From NCBI GenBank assembly GCA_041671505.1, contig JBAZBK010000005.1:1-64000 (forward strand): a stretch of DNA of 64,000 bases, in the 5' to 3' direction. The translations under genes were made by a program, and so were the position numbers. Below, in pieces: positions 24,507 through 33,198 of the stretch. This DNA is from JACPDH01 sp041671505 (GTDB lineage: Bacteria; Acidobacteriota; Thermoanaerobaculia; Gp7-AA8). The notes beneath the pieces are model-generated. The model worked only from the letters and a program-made list of their open reading frames with translations. It searched no databases and had not been told where the DNA came from. Position 1 is the first letter of the stretch; each line of letters starts with the position of its first letter.

Positions 24507-25813
24507 CGTCCAGCCCCGCCTTCAAGACCTACTACATCGAGACCTGGGGCTGTCAGATGAACGATCTCGACACCCAGCGTCTGTCCGGGCAGCTCAAGCT
24601 CCGCGGCTTCCGCCGCGTGTCGTCGGAACAGGAAGCCGACCTCATTCTTCTCAATACCTGCAGCGTTCGCGACAAGTCGGAGCAGAAGATGTTCTCCGAG
24701 CTCGGGCGGCTTCGCGCGGCAAAGGAACGCGGCGCGAAGATCGGCGTGTGCGGGTGCGTGGCGCAGCAGGAAGGGGAGGCGATCCTCGCTCGAGCGCCTC
24801 ATGTCGACTTCGTCATGGGCCCCGGGAACGTAGGCTATCTCGACGAAGTGCTCGAGGGTCGCGCGCGGGTCGCAGTCGACTTCCCGGAAGACCGGCGGTA
24901 CGACTGGGTCACGATCGACCGCCCGTCGAACGTTCGCGCCCAGGTGACGATCGTCGAGGGATGCAACAAGAACTGCACGTTCTGCATCGTGCCGACGACC
25001 CGAGGCCGGGAAGTCTCGCGCGCGATGCGCGACATCCTCGCGGAGGTGTCGCACGCGGTTTCGACCGGGCGCGCCGAGATCGAGCTTCTCGGCCAGACCG
25101 TCAATGCATACGTCTGTCCCGAGACGGGGGCGGATTTCGGCGAGCTGCTCTCCCGCGTTGCAACGACGAGCGGGGTGCTCCGCCTCCGCTTCATGACCTC
25201 GCATCCGTCGGAGGTGACGCCGCGGATGATCTCCGCGATGCGCGAGCACGCGAACATCTGCCGGTACATCCATCTGCCCGTCCAGTCGGGATCGAGCGGC
25301 GTTCTTCGACGCATGAAACGGCTCTACTCGAGGGAGACGTTCCTCGCCATCGTCGCGATGATGCGCGAGGCGATGCCGGAGATTCGCTTTTCGACCGACG
25401 TCATCGTCGGATTTCCGGGCGAGACGGACGCCGACTTCGAGGAGACGCTGTCGCTGCTCGAAGCGGTGAGGTTCGGCTCGATCTACGCGTTCAGGTACTC
25501 GGAGCGACCGGGCACTGCGTCGCTTCGCCTCGGTTCCCCGGTGGACGACGTGGTGGCGAACGAGAGGCTGAACCGCGTGTTCGAGATCCAGAACCGGATC
25601 GAGCGCGAGGTTCTGCTCGCGTACGAGGGAGAAGTCATCCCTGTTCTTCACGAGGGGCCGAGCCGCAACGACCCGTCAGTATGCAGCGGCAAGAGCGAAG
25701 ACAACTGGACCGTGAACTTCATGAGCAGGACGGCTCCGCCTCAGGGAACGATCGTCCAGGTGCGCATCGTCAGCGCGAAGCATCATTCGCTGTTCGGGGA
25801 GGCGCTGTCATGA
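24503..25813 (+). CDS. miaB: tRNA-2-methylthio-N6-dimethylallyladenosine synthase MiaB
   Basis: A 436-residue radical SAM methylthiotransferase that modifies A37 of tRNAs reading UNN codons. The N-terminal domain holds three cluster cysteines (Cys17 in WGCQMN, one in NTCSVR and one in CGCVAQ). The radical SAM motif CNKNCTFC starts near 154. A C-terminal TRAM domain binds tRNA. tRNA-Phe, one of its classical substrates, is encoded at 47488-47563. The start overlaps the previous gene. Confidence 0.95.
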   Translation: MTSSPAFKTYYIETWGCQMNDLDTQRLSGQLKLRGFRRVSSEQEADLILLNTCSVRDKSEQKMFSELGRLRAAKERGAKIGVCGCVAQQEGEAILARAPHVDFVMGPGNVGYLDEVLEGRARVAVDFPEDRRYDWVTIDRPSNVRAQVTIVEGCNKNCTFCIVPTTRGREVSRAMRDILAEVSHAVSTGRAEIELLGQTVNAYVCPETGADFGELLSRVATTSGVLRLRFMTSHPSEVTPRMISAMREHANICRYIHLPVQSGSSGVLRRMKRLYSRETFLAIVAMMREAMPEIRFSTDVIVGFPGETDADFEETLSLLEAVRFGSIYAFRYSERPGTASLRLGSPVDDVVANERLNRVFEIQNRIEREVLLAYEGEVIPVLHEGPSRNDPSVCSGKSEDNWTVNFMSRTAPPQGTIVQVRIVSAKHHSLFGEALS

Positions 25814-26292
25814 AGCTCATCAGGATGATGGTCAAGGGACTGATGCTCGACCCGATCTCGAATTCGCCGATCGTCGTTCTGAAGGACGAGGAGGAGAAGA
25901 CGATGCTGCCGATCTGGGTCGGCGTGTTCGAGGCGAACGCGATCGCGCTGAAGCTCGAGAATTTCGAAACCCCGCGGCCGCTGACGCACGATCTGTTTCA
26001 CTCCGTACTCGCCACTCTCGGGATGCGCGTTGCACGCGTGGTCGTGAACGACCTGCGCGACAGCACCTTTTTCGCAAGGATCTTCCTGTCGATCGAAGAC
26101 CGCGAGGTCGAGGTCGACGCTCGGCCGAGCGACGCGATCGCCCTCGCGCTGCGGGCCGACGCCCCGATTTTCGTCGACCAGAGCGTGCTCGACCAGGCGC
26201 AGACGATCTCGCCCGACGACAGCGAGGACGAAAAAGTTCGAAAGTGGTTCGAGCAGCTGAATCCGGAGGAGCTCGGCAAGTACAAGATGTAG
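25810..26292 (+). CDS. Bifunctional nuclease (BFN/DUF151) family protein
   Basis: A 160-residue DUF151 protein starting inside the miaB stop (ATGA). Family features include LPIWVGVFEANAIA near residue 35, HDLF near 60 and the RPSDAIALALR motif near 101. In plants and Thermotoga the family has been linked to nuclease activity; in most bacteria its role is unknown. An acidic tail follows the domain. It ends the long plus-strand operon, and parA has its own promoter 22 bases beyond. Confidence 0.88.
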   Translation: MKLIRMMVKGLMLDPISNSPIVVLKDEEEKTMLPIWVGVFEANAIALKLENFETPRPLTHDLFHSVLATLGMRVARVVVNDLRDSTFFARIFLSIEDREVEVDARPSDAIALALRADAPIFVDQSVLDQAQTISPDDSEDEKVRKWFEQLNPEELGKYKM

Positions 26293-26313
26293 CGTCGGGG
26301 ACGGTCCCGCGGC

Positions 26314-26342
26314 TGGACAGTCCGTCGACGCTTCTCTAGAAT
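26314..26342 (+). promoter_or_regulatory. Sigma-70-type promoter of parAB
   Basis: TGGACA (26314-26319), a 17-base spacer and TAGAAT (26337-26342) lie 13 bases before the parA ATG. The 5' leader would be about six bases, too short for a Shine-Dalgarno sequence. Confidence 0.55.
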
Positions 26343-26355
26343 CCGCGGAACCGAA

Positions 26356-27111
26356 ATGATCATCGCGATCACGAATCAGAAGGGCGGGGTGGGGAAGACC
26401 ACCACCGCCATCAATCTCGCCGCCGCAGTCGCCACCAAGGGCTTCAAGACGCTGCTCGTCGACCTCGACCCGCAGGCGAACTCCACGATGAGCTACGTCG
26501 ATCCTCGCGCGCTCGCGAAGTCGATGTACGACGTGCTCGTCACGGAAGAGTGCACCGTTGCGGAGGTGATTGTGCCGTCTCCGCTCGACAACCTCTCGAT
26601 CGCTCCCTCGAAGATATCGCTTGCGAAGCTCGAGTCGAAGCTGATCGGCGACCTCGACGGCCCGTACCGGCTGAAGGACGCCCTCAAGGACGTAACTCCC
26701 GCCTACGACTACGTTTTCATCGACACGCCGCCGACCCTCGGCATGATTACGGTGAACGCGCTCGTCGCTTCGACGCACGTCCTGGTCCCGATCCAGTCGT
26801 CGTACTTCGCGCTGGAAGGAACCGACGATCTGCTCGAGACGATCGAGAAGATCAAGGCGCGGCCGAATCCGAACCTCCAGCTGCTCGGCGTCGTCATCAC
26901 GATGCACGACCGGCGCACGACGCTGGCGCGCGACATCCAGGACCAGATCCAGGCTGTTTTCGGCGACATGCTCTTTGCAACGACGATCAGCAAGTCGATC
27001 CGGCTCGAGGAGAGCCCGGCGTACAAGGAGTCGATCTTCACGTTCGCGCCGAGGTCTACCGGGGCGATGGAGTACTACTCGCTGTCGGAGGAGATTCTCG
27101 CGCGGGTTTGA
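26356..27111 (+). CDS. parA: Chromosome partitioning ATPase ParA (Soj)
   Basis: A 251-residue deviant Walker ATPase. The P-loop KGGVGKTT is at 9-16 with the signature lysine, and DLDPQAN follows near 36. No N-terminal DNA-binding extension is present, so it is of the chromosomal Soj type. It moves ParB-parS complexes on the nucleoid. parB follows after 55 bases. The usual chromosomal neighbours rsmG and mnmG are absent here. Confidence 0.95.
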   Translation: MIIAITNQKGGVGKTTTAINLAAAVATKGFKTLLVDLDPQANSTMSYVDPRALAKSMYDVLVTEECTVAEVIVPSPLDNLSIAPSKISLAKLESKLIGDLDGPYRLKDALKDVTPAYDYVFIDTPPTLGMITVNALVASTHVLVPIQSSYFALEGTDDLLETIEKIKARPNPNLQLLGVVITMHDRRTTLARDIQDQIQAVFGDMLFATTISKSIRLEESPAYKESIFTFAPRSTGAMEYYSLSEEILARV

Positions 27112-27166
27112 GGTTCACGCGCTGGAGAGCTCTCCAGGCTGAGACGGAGCGAGGCAAAGGAAAAGG

Positions 27167-28003
27167 ATGAAGAAGGGACTTCCGGAACGAGCGAAGATGA
27201 GGCACGACGCGCATTACGTCGAGGAGCTCGCGCGACGTTCGTCGACTGCGATCGGCTCGATGCTTCCGATGTCGATGGTCGAGGCGAATCCAGACCAGCC
27301 CAGGCAGAGCCTTGGCGACCTGGAGGAGCTTGCCGCGTCAATTCGTGAAAAGGGAGTCCTGGAGCCGATTCTCGTCCGCTCCGTGGGCCCGAATCTCTAC
27401 CAGATCGTCTCGGGTGAGCGCCGCTACCGCGCTGCGCAGCTGGCGGGGCTGGAGGAAATCCCGTCCATCGAGCTCGAGATCGACGAGCGCGAGGTGATGG
27501 AGATCGCGCTGATCGAGAACATGCAGCGCAAGGACCTGACGGCGTTCGAAGAGGCCGAGGGTATCGTCGCGCTCCAGGAGCGGCTCGGGTACACGCACGA
27601 AAAGATCGCGCAGGTTCTGTCGAAGTCTCGTACGACGGTCACCGAGAGCCTTCTGCTCGCAGGGATTCCGGAGTCGATCCGGGAGCTGTGCGATGAGAAG
27701 GGGATTTCGAGCAAGTCGGTCCTGGTGCTGATCGCGCGTGCTGGAAGCGAAGAGGAGATGGAGGCGCTGGTGCTCCGCGTGGCGGCAGGAGAGCTCGACC
27801 GCGACGAGTTGCGCAAGGAGACGCGAGCCGCGGAACCGGCGAAGGGACCGGGCCGACCGAAGAACTTCGTGTTCCAGCTCAAGGACAAGTCGCTGCCGTT
27901 CAGCATCAACATGACGTTCAAGAAGTCTCAGGTCGAGAAGCGGGAAGTCGTCGATGCGCTCCGCCAGATCGTTGACCGCCTCGAGAGGGAGCTCGATGCC
28001 TGA
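27167..28003 (+). CDS. parB: Chromosome partitioning protein ParB
   Basis: A 278-residue ParB. The CTP-binding N-terminal part contains the arginine-rich GERRYRAA box (about 84-91) and ENMQR (about 118-122). A central helix-turn-helix for parS binding and a C-terminal dimerisation helix (about 245-278) follow. A good Shine-Dalgarno sequence (GGAAAAGG) precedes the ATG. I found no copy of the canonical 16-bp parS palindrome in the window. Confidence 0.94.
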   Translation: MKKGLPERAKMRHDAHYVEELARRSSTAIGSMLPMSMVEANPDQPRQSLGDLEELAASIREKGVLEPILVRSVGPNLYQIVSGERRYRAAQLAGLEEIPSIELEIDEREVMEIALIENMQRKDLTAFEEAEGIVALQERLGYTHEKIAQVLSKSRTTVTESLLLAGIPESIRELCDEKGISSKSVLVLIARAGSEEEMEALVLRVAAGELDRDELRKETRAAEPAKGPGRPKNFVFQLKDKSLPFSINMTFKKSQVEKREVVDALRQIVDRLERELDA

Positions 28004-28136
28004 GGCCAGGTTCGCGTTTCATTTCATAGTCAAGTTCACATAATCTATCTTATAGGACGCTGTGGAAAGCTCCGGAACTGCCTGCTCCGACTCGACCCTT
28101 CGACGTTGAATCGCTTACACTGCCTCCCAGTCCGCG

Positions 28137-30479
28137 ATGCGAATCCTCAGCCGCTATATCGTCAAGGAAATCATCGGACCGACCTTCCTCGGCTTCTGCT
28201 TCTACACCTTCGTCATCCTCATGAACACGCTGTTCCGGATGGCGGAGATGATCATCCGGCGTTCCCTCCCGGTCTCCACGGTGCTCGAGCTCCTTCTCCT
28301 ATCGCTCCCGCATATCGTCGTCCTGACGATTCCGATGGCTCTCCTCTTCGGCGTACTGATCGCCGTCGGCCGTCTCTCGTCCGATTCCGAGATCATCGCC
28401 ATGCGTTCGGTCGGCGTATCGACGCGGGTGATCTACCGGCCGGTCTTCTACGTCTCCTTCGCTATATTCGTCATCAACCTCTTCGTGACGAATTACGTCA
28501 CGCCCTGGGGCAACAAGGCACTTCGATCGCTTCAGGCCGAGATCTTTTCCTCGAGCGTCGAGCGCGAGATCCGTCCCCGCGTCTTCTACGATGAATACCC
28601 GAATCGGGTCATCTACGTGAACGACGTCGCCCCCAACGGCGAATGGAGCGGCGTTTTCATCTCTGACACGACGGTCCCCGACCGCCAGCAGATCATCGTC
28701 GCAAAGTCCGGAAGGCTCACATCGACTCCGGGCACCCGACAGGTCTGGGTCGAGTTGCACGACGCCGAAAACCACTTCTATTCGTCGAAGAACCCCGCAA
28801 AGTACGATCGGGTGCGCAATTCGACGCAGCGGATTCTCCTGCCCGACATGTATTCGGGGCCCCAGAAGCCGATCTCGACCGACCGGAAGTCGATGAGCGT
28901 GATCGAGTTATTCGAGGAGGCCGACCGGATCAAGCGCGACGTCAGCCCGAAATTCGCCGACGAGGAACTGCGGCTGGTTCACGTCGAGATCCACAAGAAG
29001 ATCTCGATTCCGTTCGCCTGCCTCGCATTCGGCCTCGTCGCGCTGCCGCTCGGCATCACGAACAAGCGAGGCGGCAAAAGCTCAGGATTCACTTTAAGTA
29101 TTGGCGTGATCCTGGTTTACTACCTCCTCCTCTCGAACGGAGAGGAGATGGCGCGCACCGGCCAGGTCCCGCCCTGGCTCGGGATGTGGCTACCGAACGT
29201 CGTGCTCCTAGTCCTGGGGCTCTTCCTTCTCCGCAAGGTGAGCCGCGATGCAGGAGCGTCGTCGGGTCCCGGGCGAGTTGTCGTCTGGCTCCAGACTCTC
29301 TTCGACCGCCTCCACATTCATCTTCGAGCGCGGCGCATTCTGGGGAGCGACGACGAGGACGGAGGCATTCTCTCTCGGCTCGACATCCGCTTCCCGAACA
29401 TCATCGACCGCTACGTGCTCCGACATTTCATCCAGACGGTGTTCTTCATCGTCCTCTCCGTCGTCGTGCTCCAGATGATCGTCGACTATTCGGAGATGGC
29501 CGGCGATATCTCGGAGAACAACGTGCCAGTGGAGATCGTCGCCGAGTACTACCGCAACCTCACGCTGGTTGTCCTCGACAAGACGATTCCGATCTCGATC
29601 CTCGCCGGAACCCTCATTTGTTTCGGGCTGCTCTCGAGGACGAGCGAGGTCACGGCGATGAAGGCGACGGGAGTCTCCCTCTACCGGATGGCCGTTCCGG
29701 TGATCGTCGTCGCCACCCTGGCGTCGATCTTTTCGTACTTCCTTCTCGACTTCGTGCTCCCCTACAACAACGAGAAAGTCGCGTCGCTGAAGAGCCAGAT
29801 CAAGGGCAAGCCAATGCGGCGCAGCGTCAGCTGGCAGCAGCGACAATGGGTGTTCGGCAAGGGTCGCTATCTCTTCAATTTCCTTTCGTACGACAAGAAT
29901 GCGAAGGCGCTGGCCCAGGTGCAGGTTCTCGAGTTCGATCCCGTCGAAATGAGGATTACGCGCCGCGTCTTCGCCGAGGAGGCCCGGTTCGACGGGTCGG
30001 GCTGGGTCTTCGTGAACGGCTGGGTCCGTTCCTTCGACGACCATGGCGGCGCGTCGTACACCCCGATCGACTCCCCCGTCCGTCTGCATTATCCGGAGCG
30101 TCCCGAGTACTTCACGTCCGATTTCAAGCTTCCGAACCAGATGACCTACGCCGAGCTGCGTCGCTACATCCGCGATCTCGAGATCTCCGGCTACTCGTCG
30201 GAAGAGTTGCGCGTACAGCTCTATCAGAAGACGGCGTGGCCATTCGTCAGCCTCGTGATGGCGCTGATCGCGCTGCCCTTCTCGTTCAGGATCGGCAAAC
30301 AGGGCGCCCTCTACGGCATCGGCGTGGCGCTCTTCCTCGCGTTCGTCTACTGGGCTGTCTACGGCATCTTCACGAAGTTCGGCGAGGTGGGTAACCTCCC
30401 CGCGCTACTCTCCGCCTGGAGTGCCAACGTGCTCTTCATCATCGCGGCCGTCTATCTATTCGTGCACGTGGAAACCTGA
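28137..30479 (+). CDS. LptF-LptG fusion, LPS export permease
   Basis: A 780-residue membrane protein containing two complete LptF/LptG-type permeases in tandem. Each half has three membrane segments, a periplasmic jellyroll of about 150 residues and three more segments: half one about 1-365, half two about 415-780. A charged cytoplasmic linker with an acidic patch (about 366-412) joins them. Usual LptF and LptG are 360-380 residues each and separate. The protein extracts LPS from the inner membrane with LptB (15898-16680) and hands it to the LptC-LptA fusion. Confidence 0.92.
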   Translation: MRILSRYIVKEIIGPTFLGFCFYTFVILMNTLFRMAEMIIRRSLPVSTVLELLLLSLPHIVVLTIPMALLFGVLIAVGRLSSDSEIIAMRSVGVSTRVIYRPVFYVSFAIFVINLFVTNYVTPWGNKALRSLQAEIFSSSVEREIRPRVFYDEYPNRVIYVNDVAPNGEWSGVFISDTTVPDRQQIIVAKSGRLTSTPGTRQVWVELHDAENHFYSSKNPAKYDRVRNSTQRILLPDMYSGPQKPISTDRKSMSVIELFEEADRIKRDVSPKFADEELRLVHVEIHKKISIPFACLAFGLVALPLGITNKRGGKSSGFTLSIGVILVYYLLLSNGEEMARTGQVPPWLGMWLPNVVLLVLGLFLLRKVSRDAGASSGPGRVVVWLQTLFDRLHIHLRARRILGSDDEDGGILSRLDIRFPNIIDRYVLRHFIQTVFFIVLSVVVLQMIVDYSEMAGDISENNVPVEIVAEYYRNLTLVVLDKTIPISILAGTLICFGLLSRTSEVTAMKATGVSLYRMAVPVIVVATLASIFSYFLLDFVLPYNNEKVASLKSQIKGKPMRRSVSWQQRQWVFGKGRYLFNFLSYDKNAKALAQVQVLEFDPVEMRITRRVFAEEARFDGSGWVFVNGWVRSFDDHGGASYTPIDSPVRLHYPERPEYFTSDFKLPNQMTYAELRRYIRDLEISGYSSEELRVQLYQKTAWPFVSLVMALIALPFSFRIGKQGALYGIGVALFLAFVYWAVYGIFTKFGEVGNLPALLSAWSANVLFIIAAVYLFVHVET

Positions 30480-30490
30480 TGCCGCCAGCA

Positions 30491-30518
30491 TTGCGAATGC
30501 CGCGGCACGCGCTAGAAT
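30491..30518 (+). promoter_or_regulatory. Putative promoter of kdsD
   Basis: TTGCGA (30491-30496), a 16-base spacer and TAGAAT (30513-30518) lie 11 bases before the ATG at 30530. No Shine-Dalgarno sequence is visible between them. Confidence 0.4.
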
Positions 30519-30529
30519 TCGCAACACGA

Positions 30530-31531
30530 ATGACCAAGCCCTCCGCTGAAGTCGCGATCGACCTCACGAACAATCCTTCAATTCGCGAAGCGCGCCGCGT
30601 CTTCGAAGTCGAAGCCGCGGCGATCATGGGGCTCAACGATCACCTCGGCGAGGAGTTCGTGGCTGCCGTCGAGCTGATCCGCACTGCAAAGGGACGCGTA
30701 GTTTCCATGGGGATGGGAAAGTCGGGGATCATCTGCCGGAAGATCTCGGCGACGCTCGCGTCCACCGGTACACCGTCGTTCTTCCTTCACCCTGCGGAGG
30801 CTGTCCACGGCGACCTTGGAATGGTCGTCGCCGGCGATGTCGTCCTCGCCGTTTCGTTTTCTGGCGAGGCCGAGGAGATCGTTCGACTCCTCGACCCGAT
30901 CAAGCGGCTCGGAGCAAAGCTGATCGCGATCACCGGCAAGCCTTCCTCGACGCTCGCACGCAACGCCGACATCCACCTCTCTGCCGCGATCCGGGAGGAG
31001 GCCTGCCCGCTCGGCCTCGCGCCGACCGCGTCGACGACGGCGACACTCGCCCTCGGGGACGCGCTCGCGATGGCGCTCCTGGTCAGTAAGGGCTTCCGCG
31101 AGGAGGACTTCGCGATCCTGCATCCGGGAGGAAAGCTCGGGAAGCGCTTCCTGCGTGTCCGCGACCTGATGCATGCGGGCGATGCGATTCCCCTCGTCAA
31201 GTTCGATACGCCGATGCGCGACGTGATCTACGAAATGTCGAAGAAAGGATTCGGCATCGCGGCGGTCGCCAACGCCGACGGCTCGCTTCGCGGTGTGATC
31301 TCGGACGGCGACCTCCGGCGCCTGATCGAGCGCGACGAGGCAATTCTCCAGCGTACCGGCGGAGAGTGCTGCAACACGAACCCTCTTCTGATATCCGCCG
31401 ACGAGCTCGCCTCCGCAGCGCTGCAGGTCATGGAGGAACGGAAGATTACGTCGCTCTTCATACTTGGCGAAGGGCGCCGCGTCGAAGGAATCCTGCACCT
31501 TCACGATCTCTGGGGTCTCGAACTCTTCTGA
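30530..31531 (+). CDS. kdsD: Arabinose-5-phosphate isomerase (KpsF/GutQ type)
   Basis: A 333-residue enzyme converting ribulose-5-phosphate to arabinose-5-phosphate, the first step to the KDO sugar of LPS. The SIS domain (about 40-180) carries GMGKSG and HPAEAVHGDLG, the latter with the expected catalytic histidines. Two CBS domains follow (about 210-265 and 275-333). It sits directly after the LPS permease gene, consistent with an LPS role. Confidence 0.94.
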   Translation: MTKPSAEVAIDLTNNPSIREARRVFEVEAAAIMGLNDHLGEEFVAAVELIRTAKGRVVSMGMGKSGIICRKISATLASTGTPSFFLHPAEAVHGDLGMVVAGDVVLAVSFSGEAEEIVRLLDPIKRLGAKLIAITGKPSSTLARNADIHLSAAIREEACPLGLAPTASTTATLALGDALAMALLVSKGFREEDFAILHPGGKLGKRFLRVRDLMHAGDAIPLVKFDTPMRDVIYEMSKKGFGIAAVANADGSLRGVISDGDLRRLIERDEAILQRTGGECCNTNPLLISADELASAALQVMEERKITSLFILGEGRRVEGILHLHDLWGLELF

Positions 31532-31540
31532 GGTGGACGG

Positions 31541-31900
31541 ATGGAAAACCCACAGACCGCAGTCGTCCTGCACTTCCGGGACGGCCGCACACTGCGAGAG
31601 AACTCGCTTCCCGACATCGACCTCGATCGCCAGAGCGTGATCGCGGGCGATCTCGCCGTGCCGTTCGGTGAGCTCAAGGCGGTGTTCTTCCGACGCGAGC
31701 GGGCGCCGGAGGGAGAGCCCGAGGCCAGCGGATCGCTCGTGTCGGTTGAGTTCGCCGACGGCGAGGTCCTTCGCGGGCTCTCGAGCGACTACACCCCGAT
31801 CGCCTCGGGTTTCTACCTCACGCCGCTCGACGAGACGAAGCTCTTGCGCGTCTTCGTCGTCAGCTCTTCGGTGGTTGCGATCGAGGTCGAAAAGCTGTGA
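31541..31900 (+). CDS. Small conserved-looking protein, unknown function
   Basis: A 119-residue soluble protein dominated by beta strands. It contains the phrase ELKAVFFRRE near residue 45, reminiscent of a group of short PilZ-like or DUF6982-like proteins, although I am not certain of the assignment. It starts nine bases after kdsD with GAGG upstream, and its stop overlaps the next GTG start, so it is in the kdsD-lolA operon. Confidence 0.7.
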   Translation: MENPQTAVVLHFRDGRTLRENSLPDIDLDRQSVIAGDLAVPFGELKAVFFRRERAPEGEPEASGSLVSVEFADGEVLRGLSSDYTPIASGFYLTPLDETKLLRVFVVSSSVVAIEVEKL

Positions 31901-32514
31901 GGCGGGTCCCGGCCTCAGCATTCGCCCTCTGTTTCGTGCTGCTCTACGCGCTGCCGTCACTCGCCGCCGGTCAGGCGGCGTCCAGAGTCACGGCCTTATT
32001 CCGGGGATGCGAGGGCAATTCCGCGCAGTTCGTCCACAGGTTCCTGCCGAAGGGATACAAGAAGGAGACTGTCGAGCGGGGATCCGTGGTATTCGGCACG
32101 CTACCTTCCATGCGATGGAGCTACAACTCACCGGAGGCGAAGGAGTTCGTGTTCGACGGCACGACCTCGTGGCTCTGGGTGCCGGCAGATAAGCAGGTGA
32201 CCGTGCACGAGCTCACGGCCGACGAGCGGGCGTCGCTCCCCTTCTTCGCCCTGTCCGACCCGGCGAGGATCGAGTCGAGCTTCACGATCTCGAAGAACGG
32301 ACGCAAGACGACGATGAAGGCGCGGGACCGGAGTGGTCTGCTGGCGGAGATCGTCGTGGAGGAGTCGCGCGACGGGTGGCTCGGCACGCTCCGGTACGTC
32401 GATTCACAGGGAAACGCGACGGCGTTCGAGTTCTCGGGCTTCACGGCATTCAAGCCGGCCCCCGACACCTTTCGCTTCATCGCTCCGCCGGGAGCCGGCG
32501 TGACCCGGAACTGA
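31897..32514 (+). CDS. lolA: Outer-membrane lipoprotein carrier protein LolA
   Basis: A 205-residue periplasmic protein with a signal peptide (about 1-23, ending LAA). LolA ferries lipoproteins from the LolCDE complex to the outer membrane. The open beta-barrel pattern, the RWSY motif near 67 and the FxFxGF segment towards the C-terminus fit the family. It starts at GTG overlapping the preceding stop (GTGA). A small hairpin follows at 32542-32560. Confidence 0.85.
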   Translation: MRRVPASAFALCFVLLYALPSLAAGQAASRVTALFRGCEGNSAQFVHRFLPKGYKKETVERGSVVFGTLPSMRWSYNSPEAKEFVFDGTTSWLWVPADKQVTVHELTADERASLPFFALSDPARIESSFTISKNGRKTTMKARDRSGLLAEIVVEESRDGWLGTLRYVDSQGNATAFEFSGFTAFKPAPDTFRFIAPPGAGVTRN

Positions 32515-32541
32515 CCGGGCGCCGCCCCGAGAGGCCCGCTC

Positions 32542-32560
32542 TCGACACTGGAAGTGTCGA
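32542..32560 (+). terminator. Short perfect hairpin after lolA
   Basis: TCGACACT and AGTGTCGA form a perfect 8-bp stem with a three-base loop, followed by TTTCCCC. The U-tract is short, so termination would be partial. A TACAAT box about 26 bases downstream may start yajQ transcription. Confidence 0.45.
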
Positions 32561-32646
32561 TTTCCCCGCGCGACCTCAATACAATGCGCAGGCTCGAATA
32601 GCGGACCCCGGCACCGGGGAGCCGCGTGACAGGAGACCGAATCACC

Positions 32647-33144
32647 ATGGCACAGGAGAACTCGTTCGACGTCGTTTCAAAGCTCGACATGCAGGAGGTC
32701 GCCAACGCGATCCAGCAGGCCAAGAAGGAGATCGAGACCCGCTTCGACTTCAAAGGAAGCAAGTCCGACATCGAGCTCAAGGAAAAGGAATCCGAGATCA
32801 TCCTGACGAGCGATGACGAGGTGAAGCTCAAGAGCGTCCGCGACGTGCTCGAAGGCCGGCTCGTGAAGCGCAAGGTTCACCTCAAGTCGCTCGACTACCA
32901 GAAGGTGGAGCCCGCCACGATGGGCACCGCTCGCCAGCACGTGAAGCTGATCCAGGGGCTCGACTCCGACAAGGCGAAAGCGGTCGTCAAGGCGATCAAG
33001 GAGACGAAGATCAAGGTTCAGGCGTCGATCCAGGGGGATCAGGTGCGTGTCGCCGGCAAGAACCGCGACGACCTGCAGAAGGTCATGCAGCTGCTCCGTG
33101 AGGGTGATTTTGGAGCGCCGCTACAGTTCACGAACTATCGATGA
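32647..33144 (+). CDS. yajQ: YajQ family nucleotide-binding protein
   Basis: A 165-residue YajQ. The opening ENSFDVVSKLDMQEVANAIQQ is characteristic, as is the closing GDFGAPLQFTNYR. The protein has two ferredoxin-like domains. Members bind nucleotides or tRNA, and one Xanthomonas homologue is a c-di-GMP effector. An HD-GYP protein lies at 57078-59012 in this window, but a functional link is only speculation. The ATG has AGGAG upstream. Confidence 0.93.
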   Translation: MAQENSFDVVSKLDMQEVANAIQQAKKEIETRFDFKGSKSDIELKEKESEIILTSDDEVKLKSVRDVLEGRLVKRKVHLKSLDYQKVEPATMGTARQHVKLIQGLDSDKAKAVVKAIKETKIKVQASIQGDQVRVAGKNRDDLQKVMQLLREGDFGAPLQFTNYR

Positions 33145-33198
33145 GCGTCGCATCCTGTCGCCTTTCTTAACTCTCATGAATCGTTTATCCTTTGCGTC

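Noticed and set aside
28004..28136. AT-rich patch before the LptF-LptG gene as a promoter or parS site
   Set aside because: The bases around 28021-28055 are AT-rich, but I could not place a convincing -35/-10 pair before the ATG or the parS palindrome.
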